Shown here piece by piece: positions 1 through 10,829 of a DNA stretch of 64,000 nucleotides. This DNA is from Tethya wilhelma (Eukaryota; Porifera; Demospongiae; Tethyida; Tethyidae): assembly GCA_964030475.1 (NCBI GenBank), contig CAXIPT010000016.1, forward strand, positions 1-64,000. The letters run 5' to 3'. Both the position numbers and the translations under genes were made by a program. The notes under the pieces were generated by a model. That model did no database searches, had not been told where the DNA came from, and saw only the letters and a list, made by a program, of their open reading frames with translations. Every line of letters begins with the position of its first letter. Position 1 is the stretch's first letter.

Positions 1-1231
1 ACTTCCAGGGTTTTAGGAAAGTAACAAATCTACTCTCTCTATCCAAAAAACAATCTGTTGATTTATTGCACACTGCATCAAAACAGGCTACTATTGGATC
101 ATTTAAAATTTGGTGCAGTAGAAACAGGTCTACCGTATTTATTCTAATTTATCGGACACTTCTAATTATCCCGGACACTCTGGCAAATAAATTTTTGTGT
201 TCTAATTTAGCGGACAGCAGCAGCAGCAAAAATTAAAATGGACTCTAATTTTTCGGACGCATGGGTACAAGCCAGAAAATTAAACAACAGTGAATAGTAC
301 ATAGTATTAGTAATGTGTCAGTGTCTTAAATACTAGTGTTCTGTTAGTTTCTGTAGCTTCTTAAGGTTAGGGGTCACAGTGTGGATATGAATAATTCATG
401 AGCAATGATGAGCTAGAGAATCTGCCCGTATCTATCACCAGAACTGGAATGTGGGACTCTTGCGTCTTGAACAGCTTAGCAATCAACTGTTTGTTCTTGG
501 ATCACCAACTACTCGGACTTCACAGCTAACCTAGTACATACTACCAAGAATTTTCGCTAGAGCAAATTCTATCCGCCATTTTTTTTTTAGAAAATAAGCA
601 GCTATATCCAGAACACAAAAACTTACCTTCATTCTCGAGGGTCAGACGTCGAGACGTTTTTTCTACATCAAACAGCGAGCGTTTTAGAAAGCTAAAAAGC
701 GTCGTCCCAGGCAGCTGCCAGGAGACAACGACGAGCAGCTACGACGTTTCAGTCGCTCATTTTCAGAAAAACTCTTCGTCTGGCCCGACTCTACAGTTCG
801 CTAATCGCCAATATACGGTTAGAATTTTTGCTAGCTCTGCACAATTTGGCGGATGAAATTAACTGTCTTCTTCCGCATCTAAAATAACTAGCATGTACTG
901 ATTAGCATATTCATGAGCCAACTGTTGCCCGTAACCTTAATGTCCACTAAACTTCCGCTGCACAGCAGCAAGCACGGCACTTCAAGCCCACCTTGTGGCA
1001 AGTCCCTTGTGAACTCTCGAGATCCAGTTACTTGGCATTTTACCCTTCCTCCTGTTGAACTTTCTGCTTGCTTCTCTTACACTGGACCCTGGGAGCTTCA
1101 AAAACTCGGACTTGCTTGCAGTCAGCCTCCAAGTAAGTTGAGCGATAGGATTTGCTGTTCGTGCCAGCTAAAGCTAGTAGCCGGCTACTTGGCGCTGGTA
1201 ACTCTCAAAACACCCCACAGTTTCTCCATGA

Positions 1232-3937
1232 CAGTGGCGTAGCCACGATCGGGCATTGTCGGGCCAGGCCCGACTTCAAAAAATTATGTTAATAAGTGGA
1301 TGGAACTGAGCATGCGCAAATATGCAGCTAGAAGTGCATGCCATTTTCGGTCTGTCCTACGATGATGACTGAATCTGGCCTACCTCCCACAAAAAGGCAA
1401 AGGAAGATTGATGACTACTTTTGTAGTGGAGATCTGGAAGCTTTGGGAGGAGACAACAGAGCTATCACAGAGACTCCACTGGTACTACAGTCAGTGCCAC
1501 GGTGAACTTTAACCCCACCTTTGTTACTGTACTTGATGAGGACAGGCTGGCATCCTCCGTACGTACATTTCCTTCAGATATAGCTCAATCAAGCTATGAT
1601 GAGCCAGTGCAACCTGCAATAAAGTTTCCCACGACTCAAATTGATGGTAGGGCCAGATCATTCCAGTCATCCTGGTTTCAGCAACATAAGTGGTTGGAAT
1701 ATTCAGTTGAGAGAGATAGCTGTTACTGTTATTCTTGTAGATTGTTGAATGTAGGTGCTTCAGACTCTGCTTTTGCAAACCCAAGTGGTTTCAACGATTG
1801 GAAACACGCAACTGGGAAGACTGGATCTCTCAAACTTCATGCAAGCTCTGCTGCTCATACAAGTTCAATGGTGACTTGGCAGCAATCTAAGTTGAATAAA
1901 GACAGAAAATCAACTCTGGAACACCGATTTGATTCTATTGGAGAGCAAATGGTTCAGATGAATCGCCATTATATTCAAACTATTGCTGAAGTAGTACTAC
2001 TGTGTGCTCGCCAGGACATTGCCCTTCGTGGACATGATGAATCAGCATCATCTGAGAATCCAGGTAATTTCAAAGCTATCTTACATCTACTAGCAAATCA
2101 TGATAAGCAGTTTGAACAGTCCTTTATAAATGCACCAAGAAATGCCTTATATACATCCCCTGAAATTCAAAATCAACTAGCCATAATCATGAGTAACATG
2201 GTTAGGGAAGTTATTTGTACTCAAGTTCGAGATTCTGTTTATTTTTCACTGATAGTTGACGAAACTAAAGACATTAGCAAGAAGGAGCAAATGTCTGTAG
2301 TCTTGCGCTACTTACAAAGTGGTAAGATTTATGAGCGATTTATTGGATTTCTTCATATTAAAAACCTTGATGCAGCATCATTAGTTGAGTATATTTGTAG
2401 CGCTTTGTCTGATTGTCATTTGTCTTTAGACAACTGTGCTATGATGGTGCAAGTGTAATGAGGGGAGCTTGTTCTGGAGTTCAAGCAAGAATAAGAGAAA
2501 TTTCCCCTTGTGCTATATACACACATTGTTGGGCACATAAACTAAACCTCGTCTTAGTAGACTCTGTATCCCATGCTAGTGAATTTTTAGCACAATTGGA
2601 GAGCCTTTATGTCTTTATGTCTGCATCTAAAGCACATGAGCTCTTTTTGGAAAATCAAGCACTTCTTAGAAAGGGAAAACAAGCTGTACAACTAAAAAGG
2701 CTAGTCGAAACACGTTGGGCTTGTCGTCACATGTGCATTGTTGCTGTTCGTCAAACTTTTGGATCAATCTTGGCTACCTTGACTACAATTAGCTTATCTA
2801 ATGACCATGATAGATCTATTCAAGCCAAGGGAATTCTAAGAGGCATTCAATGTTTTAAATTTATATTATGTTTAGTGATATTTGACTATCTCTTTGGTTT
2901 AACTAAGAGTTTGTCAGATGCTTTGCAGTCACCAGACTTAGATCTTTCAGCAGCAGTTTCTCTTATATTGTCAGTTGAAAGCACCCTATCTGAATCACGA
3001 TCAGATATATCATGGAGTAAACTATGGGATGAAGCAATAGAATTTGCAAGGAAATACAATATTGCAGGACCACAGGAGAGGTCTAGTCGACAACATGGTT
3101 TACCAAGATGACTGGAGGACTATGTACTAACTGGAAGTTCTATAGGTCACAGAGATAAGCTCGTGTCTAAAGAAGATTATTGTATTTTTCTGTGATTGAC
3201 AATATGTTGGGAGAGATAAACAGGCGATTTAGTGAGTCAAACAAGGAAGTTATGAAATCTACACAGTCCTGCTCTCCAAAATCTGAAAACTATTTAGATT
3301 TTAAAGCATTGAAGCCATTGGTTGACTTGTATTCATCAAAGCTGCCTTCTGAAGATGATGCTCTCAAGCTGGAGTTGGTCCATGCTGCAAGAGTTGTTAA
3401 AGAGACTAATCCAAATGCTGAAACTAATTTGGATACAATTGCAGTACTTACTCCACTGAAAGCAGCATTTCCTGGGGTAGTCCAACTACTAAATATTGTT
3501 CAAACTATAGCTGTTACTTCATCTTCATGTGAGAGAACTTTCTCATCTTTGAAGAGAATAAAAACATACTTGAGATCTACAATGTGAGATGAACGATTGA
3601 GTAACTTAGCTGTACTGTCAGTAGAGAGAGATTTGTCTTCAAATATTCAGATGTCTGGTGTCCTAGAAAATTTTGCTAGTAGTAATAGAGGAATCCTTTT
3701 GTAATTAATTTAAATTAATGAATGTTCAGTTTTTATTCATTATCATGCATTGCATAACTATTAAATTTGTTTGTGTCATGTCTCTAGGCTCCTAGAATGC
3801 ACCAGAATGCATCTCAGAGCACGTAAAATCCCAAAATTTCCTGGGGGGGCATGCCCCCAGACCCCCCTACATTGTTGCGGTGCCGCAGAAGCGGCACACT
3901 ATGCCCTAGCAATGCTTTTGGGCTGGCTACGCCACTG
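1232..3937 (+). mobile_element. hAT transposon, ZMYM1-like, with 8-bp target duplication
   Basis: The termini are CAGTGGCGTAGCCA at 1232 and its reverse complement ending at 3937. The perfect 8-bp direct repeat CTCCATGA flanks them at 1224-1231 and 3938-3945, which is diagnostic for hAT. The element contains one broken transposase gene in the + direction. It sits inside the TA element 131-4324 and is therefore younger than it. A truncated sister copy lies at 7142-7892 on the other strand. Confidence 0.93.
1365..3704 (+). pseudogene. hAT transposase (TTF-type zinc finger, DUF4371, hAT dimerisation), broken
   Basis: The likely start is the ATG at 1365, giving MTESGLPPTKRQRKIDDYF, a basic N terminus typical of ZMYM1-like proteins. 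The order is: TTF-type zinc finger (CYCYSCRLLN and the following FNDWKHA), DUF4371-like region with SLIVDETKDIS, then CYDGASVM, CWAHKLNLVLVD and ETRWACRH of the RNase-H core, and the C-terminal dimerisation motif VTSSSCERTFSSLKRIKTYL. Damage: near 1460 it lacks 11 bp that the sister copy retains, shifting the frame; further shifts occur near 2440 and between 3111 and 3180; there is an in-frame stop at about 3585. The tail then stays open to the TAA at 3702-3704. The gene would have made the cut-and-paste transposase of the 1232-3937 element but cannot be functional. Confidence 0.88.
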
Positions 3938-3971
3938 CTCCATGATCACTTAAAGTGAGCTCGTGTTCCAC

Positions 3972-4154
3972 TTATCGCCTCTTTTTTGGTCTTCCAACAG
4001 GTCTTTTCTCTGGTGGTGGTCGTTTGGCACGGCTTGGAGAACGAGGCTGGAAGGTTGGTTTCAACCCTTTCTGGCAGAATGTGATGATGGATGACTGCTT
4101 AGTAGGCTGAGATGGTTGAGTCACGGAGAAATAATTGTAGAGAGACTGAGACAT
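3972..4154 (-). pseudogene. N-terminal remnant of the TA element's protein, with AT-hook-like basic motif
   Basis: A 60-codon frame runs inward from the right TIR. It begins MSQSLYNYFSV and ends in a very basic Pro-rich stretch with GRPKKRR, an AT-hook or nuclear-localisation type motif. Its start lies about 170 bp inside the right TIR, the usual place for a transposase start. The frame stops about 27 bp before the hAT target duplication at 3938-3945. I find no catalytic domain on either side of the hAT insertion, so this is a relic of a transposase or accessory protein. The exact family is not recognised. Confidence 0.45.
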
Positions 4155-4635
4155 AGCTAGCTAGCAGCTGTTCAGATTAGCTCGGTATCACGTTTTGTTT
4201 TAACACCTGAATTCTAATTATTCCGGACACCCACGAGCCCACATAATTTCCTGTTCTAATTATTTCCGGACAATCCCCAAAATAATTATTTTTAGCTGTC
4301 TGATAAATTAGAATAAATTCGGTATTTATCTTTAGCCCATTAATTTATACTCACTACTGGTATTATCATTGTTTATATATATATATATTATTTACACTTG
4401 TAGCGGCTGAAGCCAAGTGATTGTGCAATGTTTTTGTAGAACATTATGACAATGTGACCTTGGATAACTTCACCCCTCATTGTTCATACATGTTGATTTT
4501 TGTAACATTTGTATTAAATCAATGAAGTTTTTTAACGAGAGAGAGAGAGAGTCATCATAGAGTATTATGGTAAGTGTGTGAAAATTTACTGACATAAGGA
4601 ACAAGCAACAATAAGCCAAAATGTAAACTATATCT

Positions 4636-4711
4636 ACAAGTGCAAAAAACATTAAAAATGTAATGCAAACATAGGAATAGCCAAATCGTAAAAAATTGAG
4701 CAAACAAGATA
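4636..4711 (+). repeat. Single arm of a family I foldback
   Basis: One outer arm of the foldback described at 5937-6213 is present: ACAAGTGCAAAAAACATT, then ATAGGAATAGCC and GAGCAAACAAGATAGGAA. The partner arm is missing, so this is a truncated relic. The 90 bp that follow, up to the N at 4826, show no recognisable feature. Confidence 0.6.
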
Positions 4712-5279
4712 GGAACTCAGCGCCATTAAGGACTGGGCCCATTAGGAAATGGGTAAAAAAATTGCAATGTTCAGTTGACTCTAAGTTCTCTTAGCTATAT
4801 GCTAACTTCGCAAATAATGGATCNTCTTCTTATTCTTCTTCTATCTTGGCTCAACTTTTTTCAGAGACTATTCACTTTTAGAAGCTGATTCTTGAACAAA
4901 TAAACTTGGTTTCTTTGGGCACTGTCGCTTTTGCCATCGGTTTGTTTTGTCTCTCATTGAGTCGTTAGATACAAGGCAAAAATCGCCTTCTCCATATGGC
5001 GGCCATTAACTTCTAAATCATGCATTATTCATTAGCTAGCTACCCTTTCCATATCAAAGTGCACGTTATTTGGAATCTATTGCAGCATGCAGTGTCCCAA
5101 GTTCTGTCCTCTCCTGTCGTTCTCTGTGTTCAGTTCTTCAGTAGAAAAGTTATCTTTAGCTAACAAGACACAAAAATATTGGACATAAATCACGTTCAGC
5201 CTTGGGGGTTCGGAATTTCAGCTGTCTGAAAGGCATGACTGCACTGTTGGCAAGTCAGTTCTCTGCTCAGGATCATTAA

Positions 5280-5883
5280 CTCTTTAGGGCCTAAATTTAT
5301 TATGCATATTTAATTGGATTTTATGAATATTTAATTAACCTTGGTTTTTGTACATTTTTGTTTTTGCTTTAGCTTTAGTCACTCTCTTTTGTAGCTAGTT
5401 GAGCTTGTACTAAGCTATGGCTATATCAAATTAGTTCTAGGTTTGCTCTTATTAACTTAGAAGCTTGCAAAAACGGAAGGGGTCAAAGTTTGCCAAACGA
5501 CCTGCATACTTTAGGCTTTTTTTCAAGCTTGAAGAGCAGCACTGCAAAAGCGCTTGCATGCAGGAATAGCCTAAGCCTCCCTGCACCTCTATAGCTAGCG
5601 TCAAGCTTCTCCTGCATAGCACTAAGAAAAAAACGTGAGTTTAAAACCAAAGGTCACGATCTCGCCGCGATCACGACCTTTGAACTCTAAAGTTTAATCT
5701 CCTCTCCCACTAATCAGACCTGACTCTTACTTAGTATTTTAGCAGAGCACTTTCTTACTGCACAGCAAGTCTAAAGCTAATAGCTCAAACGCTATGGCTA
5801 TAAAATAAAAAATGCGAAAAATCGCAGATTACGCGATCGTAGAATACGCACGTGCGACTTTTGGCGCTGTCGGCCCTAAAGAG
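5280..5883. mobile_element. TTAA MITE, about 604 bp, copy 1
   Basis: The TIRs are CTCTTTAGGGCC at 5280 and GGCCCTAAAGAG ending at 5883. The left flank is TTAA; the right is TTAT, one base off. It contains an internal GC-rich palindrome around 5650-5690 (AAAGGTCACGATC / GATCACGACCTTT). Other copies are at 14602-15138 (truncated) and 17416-18024. The TTAA target suggests piggyBac- or Kolobok-type mobilisation. It has no coding capacity. Confidence 0.8.
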
Positions 5884-5936
5884 TTATAGACTAAATTCCA
5901 CTGATATTGTAAACAATTATTCAAAAAATAGAACAA

Positions 5937-6213
5937 ACAAGTACAAAAAACATTAGAAATGTAATGTAAACATTGGAATGGCCAAATCGCAAAAAAAGTG
6001 AGCAAACAAGATTAGAATGGTTGTCCGCAGATTGAGCGAGTTCATTCCTGTGTCTAGAATGTCATTGAGCTCAATAGGGATATGAACATAAGGTGACACA
6101 GTGAAATGAATTCGCTCAATCTGCGGACAACCATTCTAATCTTGTTTGCTCACTTTTTTACGATTTGGCCATTCCTATGTTTGCATTACATTTCTTATGT
6201 TTTTTGTACTTGT
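5937..6213. repeat. Foldback (long palindrome) end of family I copy I-0
   Basis: The outer arms ACAAGTACAAAAAACATT and AATGTTTTTTGTACTTGT-like sequence, the middle arms with GGAATGGCCAAATCG, and the inner arms GGTTGTCCGCAGATTGAGCG pair with each other across a loop of about 50 bp. The arms are nearly perfectly complementary over about 110 nt each. Confidence 0.85.
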
Positions 6214-7140
6214 ATAGCTATATGAGTTTACAACTATACAATAACTGTCATCTTAAGGCCATATGAAGTCAGCAACATAACAGGTTTCTCCGCATCAGCA
6301 ACATCTTTCCTAGCCTCCACACTCTCTTTCCATTCTTGCAAGTAAAGAAGGAAGTCTTCACTCAGCCACTACATGCAGTCACGTAAATAATTCATAATTA
6401 CGGTTGATGCATGACGTAAATATGCTGTACCTTCAGTCTCTCATCTTCTTAATCTGTGTATGGTTTAAGGTTTGTTTTTTTTCCTCAAATGCGTTTTCGA
6501 ACATTTAAGCAATCAAACAACTTGTTGCACGAATTTTTCAGTCTCTGTTGTTTTAGGGTCACCATAATATTTAAGTGCATTTGCCACAGATTCACTGAGT
6601 ACCTATGATGTAATGTATACACAAAAGATCACAATACTATTATAATGGAATACCAGTCTTGTGCAGTTCATGTGACACAAAAGGTCACAGAACCTTTGCA
6701 AGGGTTACCTCACCAGCAAGGTTGACTCGCCTTCTAGAGTACGAAGTGAGTTAGATATGTTCCATTGAAATCTTTAACAGTCCACCAGAACACTGCCTCA
6801 GAGATGTCCTGGCTTCATACAGGTATTCTAAATGGTGCCAACTAATATCATGACCTCTGATCTGTAATAATCACGGAACAAAATGCTTATGCATATATAC
6901 CATGCATCTGTTGCATTCATATAGCTTATAGCTGCCAACTACTGGCAATGCTATACGTTTATATACTTCACTATGTATAGTGTCACATACATTACCATAT
7001 TATACGAATTATAATAATTATTATACGAAATTAATACTTACCCAGAGTTCCTTGTATTCCTATGGCTGTAAGAATGAGACCAGCAATTTTGTACTGTTTT
7101 TAGAAGGTGTGGTACATCTGATGCAAAAAAGAGTAACGTC
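6214..7140 (-). pseudogene. P-element/THAP9-like transposase, 3' part only, inverted copy B
   Basis: Read on the minus strand from 7140 down, this matches the region 15243-16168 of the longer P-element-like copy almost base for base, including the same two intron positions. It starts at the SDVPHLLKT part of the RNase-H-like domain, runs through HDISWHHLEYLYEA and VNLAGE/VLSESVANAL, and reaches the conserved C-terminal block LLYLQEWKESVEARKDV. Stops and a frameshift disrupt it. The upstream half is absent: the sequence ends at the single N at 7141 and hAT sequence follows. It is a dead duplicate. Confidence 0.75.
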
Positions 7141-7141
7141 N

Positions 7142-7892
7142 AGCAATAGTTTGAATATAATGGCGATTCATCTGAACCATTTGCTCTCCAATAGAATCAA
7201 ATCGGTGTTCCAGAGTTGATTTTCTTTCTCTATTCAACTTAGATTGCTGCCAAGCCACCATCGAACTTGTATGAGCAGCAGAGCTTGCATGAAGTTTGAG
7301 AGATCCAGTCTTCCCAGTTGCGTGTTTCCAATCGTTGAAACCACTTGGGTTTGAGTCTGAAGCACCTACATTCAACAATCTACAAGAATAACAGTAACAG
7401 CTATCTCTCTCAACTGAATATTCCAACCACTTATGTTGTTGAAACCAAGATGACTGGAATAATCTGGCCCTACCATCGATTTGAGTCGTGGGAAACTTTA
7501 TTACAGGTTGCACTGGCTCATCAAAGCTATATCTGAAGGAAATGTACGTACGGAGGATGCCAGCCTGTCCTCATCAAGTACAGTAACAAAGGTCGGGTTA
7601 AAGTTCACCGTGGCACTGACTGTAGTACCAGTGGAGTCTCTCACAGAAGCTGTGATAGCTCTGTTGTCTCCTCTCAAAGCTTCCAGATCTGTAGTAGATC
7701 CACTACAAAGTAGTCATCAATCTTCCTTTGCCTTTTTGTGGGAGGTAGGCCAGATTCAGTCAACATTGTACAACAGACCGAAAATGGCATGCACTTCTAG
7801 CTGCATATTTGCGCATGCTTAGTTCCGCCCACTTACATAATTTTTTGAAGTCGGGCCTGGCCCGACAATGCCCGATCGTGGCTACGCCACTG
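7142..7892 (-). mobile_element. hAT element copy 2 (ZMYM1-like), 5' end only
   Basis: The TIR (reverse complement CAGTGGCGTAGCCA) is at 7879-7892 and the element reads to the left. It carries the leader, the start region and the zinc-finger exon (CYCYSCRLLN, FNDWKHA) up to the N at 7141; the catalytic half is missing. Compared with the copy at 1232-3937 it retains 11 bp that the other lost. It has its own indels near the start codon region and lacks a short segment before FNDWKHA. It sits directly before the DATYKTT codons of a MULE-like gene at 7893. Confidence 0.85.
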
Positions 7893-8436
7893 TAGATGCC
7901 ACCTACAAAACTACTCAATATAGCTTGCCATTGTTTTTGTTTGTGTTCGAACAAATGTTGGTTACATGGTTGTGGCTGAATTTATTGTTGAAACAGAAGA
8001 TTCTGAAGCAATAGCGGAAGCTATAAATGTACTTAAGTCATGGAATCCCAAATGGAGCCCACTCTATTTTATAGTTGACTATTCTGAAGCAGAGATTCTA
8101 GCAGTATTTCAAGTCTATCTTTGTGATTTTCACAGGGAGCAGGCCTGGGTGCGGTGGGTGAACAAAACTAAACATGGTCTTACCAAGGATGAAGGTCAAA
8201 TTCTTCTCAATTTGCTACGTGATTGTGCCCATGCTTCCCCATCAGACACCCCTGACCAGTCTTCAGATCACTCACTACTTTCTGGAAGCAGTCAATACTC
8301 TCAAGGCTTCATCTGTTTGGAAGAATCATGAATCAGTTCGTCAATGGCTAGAAACTACATGGCTCACTATAATTCAGGTTATAGTTGAATGAAATGTTAT
8401 TTTGTGTGTATAAAACACATCCAAACACACACACAC

Positions 8437-8484
<48 letters not shown>

Positions 8485-8785
8485 ATGGCTAGAGCCTACC
8501 GTGATCAAGTATATCATGCTGCAGTAGACACCAACAACGGTGTGGAGGCACAAAACAAAGTTCTGAAGTACAAGTATTTGCCAAAACGTAAAACTAGCAT
8601 CACCCTTACATATATCACTGTTCTACTTGTGGATGAAGTGCTACCAGACATGTATCAGAAATACCTATTTGAGAACTATCAAATGTCAAGTGACTATAGG
8701 ACATAAGCGTTGTACCAGAATTTTTGCATGATAGACCACCCAAAGTGATTCTGCATTGCTTAGAAAGAAAGTAAAATCAAACTAT
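7893..8785 (+). pseudogene. MULE-like transposase fragment
   Basis: Recognisable pieces of a MULE-type (DDE, RNase-H-like) transposase run in order: DATYKTTQYSLP with the first catalytic Asp, VVAEFIVETEDSEAIAEAI, YFIVDYSEAEILAVF with the second Asp, CDFHREQAWVRWV with the Cys/His pair, then AYRDQVYHAAVDTNNGVEAQ and FENYQMSSDYRT. The reading frame is broken several times, and an (AC)n tract at 8425-8480 interrupts it, possibly inside an old intron. The hAT copy at 7142-7892 truncates the 5' end. At about 8786 the sequence changes abruptly into another hAT transposase. Confidence 0.75.
8425..8480. repeat. (AC)n microsatellite
   Basis: Almost uninterrupted AC dinucleotide tract with one G, inside the MULE-like fragment. 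Confidence 0.95.
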
Positions 8786-10239
8786 CACTAAACGTATTCT
8801 TGAAATACACTTCTAAAGCCAACCTTGATGTTTCTAATTTGTGTGGTATTGGAACAGATGGTGCATCCACCATGATTGGATGTCACAGAGGTGTTGTTAC
8901 AAGATTGAAAGAGTCTGCCTCTCATGCAATTGGTGTACATTGTGCTGCCCACAGGCTCAACTTGGCATCTTCCCAAGCTGCTGACTCTGTGCCTTATGTA
9001 AAAAAATTCAGTGCAATTTTACGACAATTGTTTGATTTTTTCGATAACAGTTCAGTGAGATCAGCTGGCTTGCAAGCTATTCAATCACTGATTCAAGAGA
9101 AAGGTCAAGGAAAGCTTTTAGCTCCATGCTCAACAAGATGGTTGAGCACTGAAAGAAGTGTTACCCGACTCAAGTCTTGCTTCATCTCGGTTGTTCTGAG
9201 TTTGCATCGTGAAGCTGAAGAAAGATCTGATGCAAAAGCTGTTGGTTTAAGTCGATTGATAACTGAGTACAGATTTGTGTGCACCATGCTACTGTTATGT
9301 GATGTCTTACCTCATGTATCACACTTATCCAAGTGTTTCCAATTAACAGATTGTGATTACACTCTGATTCCAAAAATGGTCGATTCCACTATTACTTTTC
9401 TGAAGCAGCTTGGAACTGTAGCTGGTACTAACTAACCTGGGAGGAATTGAAAGTTTTGTAGAGAAGCTTACCGATGCAGATATTGAGCTCAGAAAAACAA
9501 GTAATCTTGGAGATGAATACTTCAATTCTTCTATTCGTGAGCCTTACATGTTTGCACTCATTAACAACATTGAGAACCGATTTGATGACAAATCAATTTT
9601 GGCTGCATTTGGAATATTTAATCCTGAGAAGTTGCCAACTGTTTCTTCACCAGCTACTGAGGAAGAATTGAAAGTGTTTCAGCAGCATGGTTTGTCAGAA
9701 GTTACAAATCTAGCTAAACAGTTTTGTCAGGCAGAGGAAGTTGAAGAGTGTGTTGAAGAATGGTATTGCTTTAGACAGCACCTCAAAGACAATTTGAGCC
9801 AGCTCAAACACAGTGAGGTAGTAGCTAGACTGTGTACAGACTCTTTTACCTCATCAGTTTTTTCCAAAATGAGCAACTTTGGAAAAATTTGTAGGGTCAT
9901 TCCTGTGCATACAGCAGATGTTGAAAGGACATTTTCGTTGTTGAAACTGACCAAGACTACTGTTAGGAACAGAATGAATGAGGAAACTCTGGATTCATTG
10001 TTGCGGATCCTTATTGAAGGGCCTTCGTTTGAACAATTTGATGTGTCAAACGCTGTTGCCCTCTGGGCAACTAAGAAGAATAGAAGATTATTTGTTTAAA
10101 TACTGTAACATTATATGCATTTTTTTAAATTAAAAGTGTATACCGACTGTAAATTAATTAATGTGAAATATCAAAATTATTCACATTATGTTTGAGACAA
10201 AAAGTTACCACCATCTAAATTTCCTGGGGAGAACACTGG
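8786..10239 (+). mobile_element. hAT transposon (ZNF862-like), 3' part with terminal repeat
   Basis: The 3' half of a hAT transposase gene is followed at 10214-10239 by TTCCTGGGGAGAACACTG. Its reverse complement (CAGTGTTCTCCCCAGGAA) is a typical hAT terminus and resembles the TIR of the element at 19228-23376. The 5' end is lost at the junction with the MULE fragment near 8786, so no target duplication can be tested. Confidence 0.7.
8800..10099 (+). pseudogene. hAT transposase (ZNF862-like), C-terminal two thirds, one frameshift
   Basis: Seen in order: CGIGTDGASTMIGCHRGVV (catalytic Asp region), HCAAHRLNLA, the region up to LAPCSTRWLST (conserved Trp), the insertion region with a REAEERSDAKAVGL block also present in the hAT at 19.2-23.4 kb, and the C-terminal dimerisation segment HTADVERTFSLLKLTKTTV and RNRMNEETLDSLLRI. 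It ends TKKNRRLFV followed by TAA at 10099. The frame changes once near 9433; from about 9440 it is open to the end. Few lesions suggest a rather young copy, but without the N-terminal zinc finger it is inactive. Confidence 0.85.
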
Positions 10240-10829
10240 TTTCCACCCAAATTCAGATACCTCACTAAAAGACGCTTATGGTCTCAAAATTTGGTCACCA
10301 TAGCAACAGTATTTGGTAATGGTAAACCCAATTATTTACAAAAATTGTTAATTATTCATAATTATCTGGTCACATGACCTTGACAATAAAATTATGCAGA
10401 GGGAAGACATAGCTATCATCATGCATGTTTCTATGATAACACTTGCTATGGTTTGTAAAATATAGCATTAATTGTCAATATTTGTGACGATTTCAGTTAA
10501 GAAACTCTGAGCTTGCCTTAGCTTATCTGAGTATGGAATAAGCTCTCTACTGCAGAACAGCAAAAACATACAATAACCAATTGTACAGTTTAACAAACCA
10601 TGCCAAATGTCCTTTCCTTCTGCCAAAATATGCACCACTGTATCGAGTTTTCTGAACAAGATCTTTCAAACACAAAGAGGTTTGGCAAGAAGGTATTGAG
10701 AGAGCTGAACATTCTCACTAAATCACCAAAATAAAAGCTTGAGCATCACAAAATCAGTGCTACACGACAGAAAGAAGTGAGAAGTATTGAGAACAAGACT
10801 CTCGCTCACTTCTTCCCAACTGGGAAAGT
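10240..10829. other. No gene recognised
   Basis: AT-rich sequence between the hAT end and the BEL/Pao relic. I see no long reading frame with recognisable motifs, no clear LTR and no palindrome. Confidence 0.5.

Larger units (their letters stand above)
131..4324. mobile_element. TA-flanked DNA transposon (mariner/pogo-like), split by a hAT element
   Basis: Near-identical terminal inverted repeats are visible: TACCGTATTTATTCTAATTT at 131 and its reverse complement (one A/T difference in this stretch) ending at 4324. The outer TA is consistent with a TA target duplication, as in Tc1/mariner/pogo elements. Inside both ends a motif of the form TCTAATT-N3/4-CGGAC recurs: about four times between 140 and 260 and about twice between 4208 and 4272. 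It looks like a set of subterminal transposase-binding sites. The only coding trace is a 60-codon minus-strand reading frame near the right end. A 2.7-kb hAT element occupies 1232-3937. Superfamily assignment is inferred from the TA and the TIR layout only. Confidence 0.75.
4827..6213. mobile_element. Family I foldback/hairpin element (copy I-0), hairpin end missing
   Basis: The core (ATCTTGGCTCAACTTTTTTC onward) matches the cores at 16430-16990, 18040-18560, 23380-23999 and 25500-26048. The foldback end lies at 5937-6213. A TTAA MITE (5280-5883) is inserted between core and foldback. The left, hairpin-bearing end is absent because the sequence breaks at the single N at 4826. No conserved reading frame is shared between the core copies, so the element appears non-autonomous. 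Confidence 0.7.

Noticed and set aside
913..1242. 109-codon plus-strand frame in the TA element.
   Set aside because: It runs into the hAT TIR, has no recognisable motif and reads opposite to the only plausible transposase remnant. Probably chance.
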